Source: Balneatrix alpica DSM 16621 (lineage in GTDB: Bacteria > Pseudomonadota > Gammaproteobacteria > Pseudomonadales > Balneatricaceae). Taken from it: a DNA stretch of 64,000 bases. The stretch lies in NCBI RefSeq assembly GCF_000619885.1, contig NZ_JHUZ01000006.1, positions 682,001-746,000 on the forward strand, in the 5' to 3' direction. Both the position numbers and the translations under genes were made by a program. Shown in pieces: positions 60,208 through 64,000 of the stretch (positions are counted from its first letter, which is position 1; every line of letters begins with the position of its first letter). The notes beneath the pieces are model-generated. The model was not told the origin of the DNA and made no database searches. It saw only the letters and a program-made list of their open reading frames with translations.

Positions 60208-61239
60208 GTGATTAAAGTAGGTATCGTGGGTGGCACAGGTTATACAGGCGTCGAACTGCTGCGTATTCTGGCCAAACATCCTCAGGTTTCCTTACAGGTC
60301 ATCACTTCGCGATCCGAAGCGGGTATGCCCGTCGCGGACATGTACCCTAATTTGCGCGGACACGTTGATCTTGCGTTCTCAAATCCAGATGTCGCTAGCT
60401 TAACACAGTGTGACTTGGTTTTCTTTGCCACCCCTAATGGTGTGGCGATGCAGCAGGTGCCTGAACTGTTGGATGCCGGCGTGAAAGTGGTGGATCTGGC
60501 AGCTGACTTTCGTTTGCAAGATCCGGCGCAGTGGCAGCAATGGTATGGCATGGAGCATGCCTGTGAAGCAGTATTGGCTGAAGCGGTTTATGGCTTACCC
60601 GAAATGAATCGTGAAGCTATTGCGAAGGCGCGATTGGTGGCTAATCCGGGTTGTTATCCAACCGCCGTACAGTTGGGCTTTTTACCATTGCTGGAAGCGG
60701 GCTTGGTCGATAATCGTTATCTTGTGGCTGATTGTAAGTCGGGAGTGAGTGGTGCTGGGCGAGGTGCCAAAGTGGCATCCTTGCTTTGTGAAACCAGTGA
60801 GTCGTTTAGGGCCTATGGTGTGCCTGGCCATCGTCATCTGCCAGAAATCCGTCAAGGCTTGGCGAAGATGTCAGGTCGCCCGGTGGGGCTCACCTTTGTA
60901 CCTCATTTGGTGCCGATGATTCGTGGTATTCATGCCACTCTGTATGCGCGCTTAAAGGATCCGACTGATCAGCTACAAAGCTTGTTTGAACAGCGCTATG
61001 CCAATGAGCCTTTTGTCGATGTATTACCTGCCGGCAGTCATCCGGAAACCCGCTCGGTGCGGGGAGCGAATGTTTGTCGAATTGCCGTTCATCGCCCGCA
61101 AAATGATGATACGGTCGTGGTGCTGTCGGTCATTGATAACCTGGTCAAGGGGGCAGCAGGGCAGGCAGTACAAAATATGAATATCATGTGCGGCTTCGCT
61201 GAAAACTTGGGTCTCGACTCTGTAGCATTAATGCCCTAA
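60208..61239 (+). CDS. argC: N-acetyl-gamma-glutamyl-phosphate reductase
   Basis: 343 residues: Rossmann start [20 protein letters not shown], catalytic Cys in [11 protein letters not shown] (near residue 150), and [10 protein letters not shown]. It reduces N-acetylglutamyl phosphate in arginine synthesis. GTG 60208 with AAGGGGAAG upstream is chosen; an ATG at 60133 would add 25 non-conserved residues and lies in the promoter region. argC-erpA order as in Pseudomonas. Confidence 0.96.
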   Translation: MIKVGIVGGTGYTGVELLRILAKHPQVSLQVITSRSEAGMPVADMYPNLRGHVDLAFSNPDVASLTQCDLVFFATPNGVAMQQVPELLDAGVKVVDLAADFRLQDPAQWQQWYGMEHACEAVLAEAVYGLPEMNREAIAKARLVANPGCYPTAVQLGFLPLLEAGLVDNRYLVADCKSGVSGAGRGAKVASLLCETSESFRAYGVPGHRHLPEIRQGLAKMSGRPVGLTFVPHLVPMIRGIHATLYARLKDPTDQLQSLFEQRYANEPFVDVLPAGSHPETRSVRGANVCRIAVHRPQNDDTVVVLSVIDNLVKGAAGQAVQNMNIMCGFAENLGLDSVALMP

Positions 61240-61252
61240 ACCTTGTAAAAAG

Positions 61253-61296
61253 CAGGCAAGCCCTTATCTAGCTGGATATTCACATGGGCTTGCCTG
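61253..61296 (+). other. Stem-loop between argC and erpA
   Basis: CAGGCAAGCCC (61253-61263) pairs perfectly over 11 bp with GGGCTTGCCTG (61286-61296), with a 22-base loop. No T run follows, so it is not a standard terminator; it may be a processing or regulatory hairpin ahead of erpA. Confidence 0.5.
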
Positions 61297-61347
61297 TGTT
61301 ATAGTGTAATACCTTAGTAATTTGCTTGGTTTTAGGAGTGGTAGCCA

Positions 61348-61695
61348 ATGGCTGAGCATGATTTTGGCGTGCCCCTTAGTATTACCGATAGTGCGGTGCG
61401 CAAAGTAAGATCGTTGCTGGAAGAAGAAGAGAATCCCAACTTAAAACTGCGCGTATTTGTGACGGGTGGTGGTTGCTCCGGTTTTTCATATGGCTTTACC
61501 TTTGATGAAAAGGTGGCCGAAGATGATGCCGTGGTGGAGCGTGAAGGGGTAATGATGGTAGTGGACTCGCTGAGCTTCCAGTACTTAAGTGGCTCGGAAG
61601 TGGATTACAGTGAGGGGCTGCATGGCTCGCAATTTAAAATTACTAACCCTAATGCCACTACAACCTGTGGTTGCGGTTCATCTTTCAGTGTTTGA
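61348..61695 (+). CDS. erpA: Iron-sulfur insertion protein ErpA
   Basis: 115 residues of the A-type carrier family: [16 protein letters not shown], the first Cys in [13 protein letters not shown] and the CGCGSSF pair at the C-terminus. It passes Fe-S clusters to apoproteins such as isoprenoid enzymes. It is flanked by argC and anmK as in Pseudomonas. I could not identify an IscR box with confidence. Confidence 0.96.
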   Translation: MAEHDFGVPLSITDSAVRKVRSLLEEEENPNLKLRVFVTGGGCSGFSYGFTFDEKVAEDDAVVEREGVMMVVDSLSFQYLSGSEVDYSEGLHGSQFKITNPNATTTCGCGSSFSV

Positions 61696-61705
61696 GTAAC
61701 TCACC

Positions 61706-62134
61706 ATGTGGCGCGCGCTCCTGTTATTGTTTTTAAGCCCTATGCTATCGGCAACAGAGGTTGCGGAGGCGCCGCCGCGCTACTTGGCAGAGTTAAGTCT
61801 GCGTAGTGCTGATGAAATTTCATCAATCCTGCAGCGGGCAGAGGCTTTGCTTGAGCAGCAGGGGAGTCCTTTTCCGGACTATCCTCCCATCACGATGGTT
61901 TTGCATGGTGAAGAGGTAGGCTTCTTTACCCGTAATAACTATCCACAGAATAAAGCGTTGGTCGACTTGGCCGCGCGTCTTGATGCTTTCAATGTAATTG
62001 ACTTGCGCATCTGTGAAACTTGGATGCGTGATCACGGTATTGGGCGCGGAGATTTGCCTGCTTTTGTGGAAACGATTCCCTACGGTCCTGCCGAAGAAGA
62101 GCAGCTTAAAGCTCAAGGCTTAAGCCGTTTCTAG
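61706..62134 (+). CDS. Small exported DsrE-like protein
   Basis: 142 residues. A short signal peptide (MWRALLLLFLSPMLSA) is followed by a domain of the DsrE/YchN-like kind: ITMVLHGEEVGFFTRNNYPQNKALVDLAARLDAFNVIDLRICETWMRDHGIGRGDLPAFVETIPYG. The single Cys sits in ICETWM, where DsrE-fold sulfur carriers often have one. It is 10 bases after erpA and may be co-transcribed. A sulfur-related role is only a guess. Confidence 0.7.
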   Translation: MWRALLLLFLSPMLSATEVAEAPPRYLAELSLRSADEISSILQRAEALLEQQGSPFPDYPPITMVLHGEEVGFFTRNNYPQNKALVDLAARLDAFNVIDLRICETWMRDHGIGRGDLPAFVETIPYGPAEEEQLKAQGLSRF

Positions 62135-62142
62135 CTCATAGT

Positions 62143-63231
62143 TCAATCTGGCAAATAGAGCCCACCCAATACAGCGGGTCGCGTAGCTCCGGTGACGGCG
62201 GGGCAGTTGCCAGCCATGCGCTCCATGTATTGTTTGGCTAACCAGGCAAAAGCACAGCTCTCTACCCATTGGGCAGGGAGCCCTAAAGCGCTTGTTTCTT
62301 CGATGCGATACTCGGGCAATAGGCGGGTTAAGCGCCGTACTAAATCCTGATTAAATGCCCCTCCACCACAGAGGTAGATGTCGGCTTGGTCGCATAGCTG
62401 GCGAATAGGCTGCGCAATGCTTTGCGCGCTAAGCTCACATAACGTGGCCTGGATCACTCCTGCTGAAAGGTTTTTATCCTTTATATGTGCAGCTAGCCAG
62501 GTAGGATTAAAGAGCTCGCGCCCGGTGCTTTTAGGATAGGGGCGTTGAAAGTAAGGCTCGGCCATTAACTGTTGCAATAAATCGCTGTCAACCTCATGGA
62601 CGGCGCTCCAGGCACCCGCTTTGTCATAAGCTTTGTGCAGATGCAGTTGGCACCAGTAATCCAGTAAGCAGTTGCCAGGACCGGTATCAAAGCCCAGTAC
62701 CTGTTGTTGCTTGAGTAGAGTTAGGTTGGCAATGCCGCCGATATTGACAATAACTCGGTTCCGCTGTGGATGGGCAAATAGGTGCTGGTGAAATGCGGGA
62801 ACCAAGGGGGCCCCTTGGCCGCCGAGAGCCATATCTTTGCGTCGGAAGTCAGCAACAACTGGAATGTTGGTGAGAGTGGCTAACGTATTAGGGTCGCCGA
62901 TCTGTAAGCTAAAAGGTTGTGCTTGATCAGGGCGGTGGCGAATCGTTTGGCCATGGCAGCCAATGGCAATGATTTGTGCGGTAGGGGTTTGGCTTTGGCG
63001 TAAGAGCTCTATAACTGCATCGGCATAAAAGCGACCAAGCATAATATCTGCGTTACCCATGCGCTCAATTTCATCATTGCTGCTGCTACATAGTGCGAGC
63101 AGCTCTCGGCGTAAATCTTCTGGGTAAGGGAGGCTGTATTGGTGAAGAACTTGAGGAGAAGATGCGGAAAAATCCACCTGGATGGCGTCTACACCATCCA
63201 GGCTAGTGCCTGACATAAGGCCGATATACAT
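62143..63231 (-). CDS. anmK: Anhydro-N-acetylmuramic acid kinase
   Basis: 362 residues of the ASKHA fold: YIGLMSGTSLDGVDAIQVDF at the start, GCHGQTIRH, VNIGGIANLTLL, GFDTGPGNCLLDYW, and CGGGAFNQDLVRRL. It phosphorylates anhydro-MurNAc during peptidoglycan recycling. It sits one base after an M23 peptidase gene, so murein turnover and recycling genes are paired. Confidence 0.96.
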   Translation of the reverse strand: MYIGLMSGTSLDGVDAIQVDFSASSPQVLHQYSLPYPEDLRRELLALCSSSNDEIERMGNADIMLGRFYADAVIELLRQSQTPTAQIIAIGCHGQTIRHRPDQAQPFSLQIGDPNTLATLTNIPVVADFRRKDMALGGQGAPLVPAFHQHLFAHPQRNRVIVNIGGIANLTLLKQQQVLGFDTGPGNCLLDYWCQLHLHKAYDKAGAWSAVHEVDSDLLQQLMAEPYFQRPYPKSTGRELFNPTWLAAHIKDKNLSAGVIQATLCELSAQSIAQPIRQLCDQADIYLCGGGAFNQDLVRRLTRLLPEYRIEETSALGLPAQWVESCAFAWLAKQYMERMAGNCPAVTGATRPAVLGGLYLPD

Positions 63232-63232
63232 T

Positions 63233-64000
63233 TTATTTCAGCGCAGCAACGACAGTAATTTTGCCATCCATTGCCGCCTGCAATTTCTGTGCTTTGGCAA
63301 CAAAGCGCTTCTTCTCTTTGCCATCCAGGCCATCTGATTTGGGCAGTGCTACCTTAAGCGGGTTCTGATGTGCGCCGTTTTTGCGGAACTCATAGTGCAG
63401 GTGAGGACCAGTAGAGAGACCGGTGTTGCCCAAATAGCCTATTACTTGTCCACGCTTGACCTTGTCGCCAAGCGAGAGTCCTTTGGCAAAGCCTTTCATG
63501 TGAGCATAGAGTGTGCTGACTCCATTGCCATGCGCAATCACAACGGTATTGCCGTATGCCCCTTGACGCCCTACGTGAATGACTTTGCCGTAACCTGTTG
63601 CTTTTATAGGCGTGCCATAAGGGGCAACAAAGTCAGTTCCTTTATGAGGGCGAGTCACGCCCAGTTTGGGATGCTTGCGTGCCAGGCTGAAATGGGAACT
63701 GATGCGTGCGCCAGCAATCGGATAGCGATCAAAGGCTTTTTGCTTGCCCTCGCCATTCAAATCGTAATAACTCACTTCACCGGAGCTATTTTCGTGACGA
63801 ATGGCATAGTAGGCCGTTCCCTTATTGGTATAACGCGCCGCTAGAATGTTGCCCTGGCCAATGCGTTTGCCTTTTAGGAATTGTTCTTCAAATACGATGG
63901 TAAAGGTGTCGCCTTTGCGCACATCGGAGCGGAAATCGACATCATTGTTAAATAGGCTGGCCATTTGTGCGACTAAGCGATAAGGCACGCCCGCGTCTTT
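63233..64000 (-). CDS. M23 (LytM) family murein peptidase, C-terminal part
   Basis: At least 255 residues; the N-terminus lies beyond the window and the frame is open to its edge. An OapA/LysM-like region (VDFRSDVRKGDTFTIVFEEQF) precedes the LytM zinc domain with HKGTDFVAPYGTPI, VIAHGNGVSTLYAHM and HLHYEFRKNG, all metal and catalytic residues present. It resembles MepM-type DD-endopeptidases that cleave cross-links to allow growth. Neighbour of anmK; tyrS would be expected further upstream in Pseudomonas. Confidence 0.93.
   Translation of the reverse strand, partial: KDAGVPYRLVAQMASLFNNDVDFRSDVRKGDTFTIVFEEQFLKGKRIGQGNILAARYTNKGTAYYAIRHENSSGEVSYYDLNGEGKQKAFDRYPIAGARISSHFSLARKHPKLGVTRPHKGTDFVAPYGTPIKATGYGKVIHVGRQGAYGNTVVIAHGNGVSTLYAHMKGFAKGLSLGDKVKRGQVIGYLGNTGLSTGPHLHYEFRKNGAHQNPLKVALPKSDGLDGKEKKRFVAKAQKLQAAMDGKITVVAALK

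Overview
This 64 kb window is chromosomal core DNA from a gammaproteobacterium. The gene order matches the Pseudomonadales/Oceanospirillales group closely: ispB|rplU-rpmA-obgE-proB-rpsT-murJ-ribF-ileS-lspA-fkpB, a minor-pilin cluster, carAB-greA-yhbY-rlmE-ftsH-folP-glmM-tpiA-secG-tRNA-rimP-nusA-infB-rbfA-truB-rpsO-pnp, dksA-gluQ-cbrA-cbrB-pcnB-folK-panBC, and argC-erpA-anmK-M23 peptidase. I cannot name the genus. By eye the G+C is about half, lower than in most Pseudomonas. I see no insertion sequence, prophage, integron or CRISPR array.

Layout. 1-5.8 kb: the start of ispB (leftward), ribosomal proteins L21 and L27, the GTPase ObgE, glutamate 5-kinase, S20 (leftward) and the lipid II flippase MurJ. 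5.9-10.6 kb: ribF-ileS-lspA-fkpB. 10.7-17.4 kb: a type IV pilus minor-pilin cluster, pilV-pilW-pilX-pilY1-pilE. It lacks the ispH, fimT and fimU genes usual at its front, and its pilY1 is cut by an in-frame amber codon. 17.5-29.6 kb: smpB (leftward), then carA-carB-greA, yhbY (leftward), rlmE-ftsH, folP-glmM-tpiA-secG. carA is preceded by a tiny leader ORF that lies on a terminator hairpin. 29.6-38.6 kb: tRNA-Leu(GAG), initiator tRNA-Met, tandem terminators, then rimP-nusA-infB-rbfA-truB-rpsO-pnp. 38.6-44.1 kb: a cytochrome c'-like protein, then leftward thiolase and panC-panB-folK-pcnB. 44.1-50.4 kb: an intergenic RNA locus, then cbrB, cbrA, gluQ and dksA, all leftward. 50.6-55.8 kb: aminotransferase, sfsA, a Rieske protein (leftward), PBP1b and a TPR lipoprotein. 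55.8-60.1 kb: leftward membrane protein, hemL, thiE and a CLC chloride channel. 60.2-64 kb: argC, erpA, a small DsrE-like exported protein, then leftward anmK and an M23 peptidase that runs off the window.

The most notable find is the 600-base gap between cbrB and pcnB. Read leftward it carries a TGTTAC/GTAACA inverted repeat, a near-consensus sigma-54 promoter, and then about 350 nt with seven A-rich AAnAAnAA-type motifs. Most of these motifs sit in loops of short hairpins, and two are enclosed by an 11-bp long-range helix. This is the position and logic of CrcZ, the Pseudomonas RNA that sequesters Hfq/Crc under CbrA-CbrB control, but with unusual AAAAAUAAAAAUAAAAA tracts. Together with cbrA (transporter-like sensor kinase) and cbrB (sigma-54 activator) it would form a complete carbon-catabolite-control module. 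Other regulatory features worth attention are the carA leader/attenuator, the tandem terminators ahead of rimP-nusA-infB, and the large stem-loop in the pnp leader.
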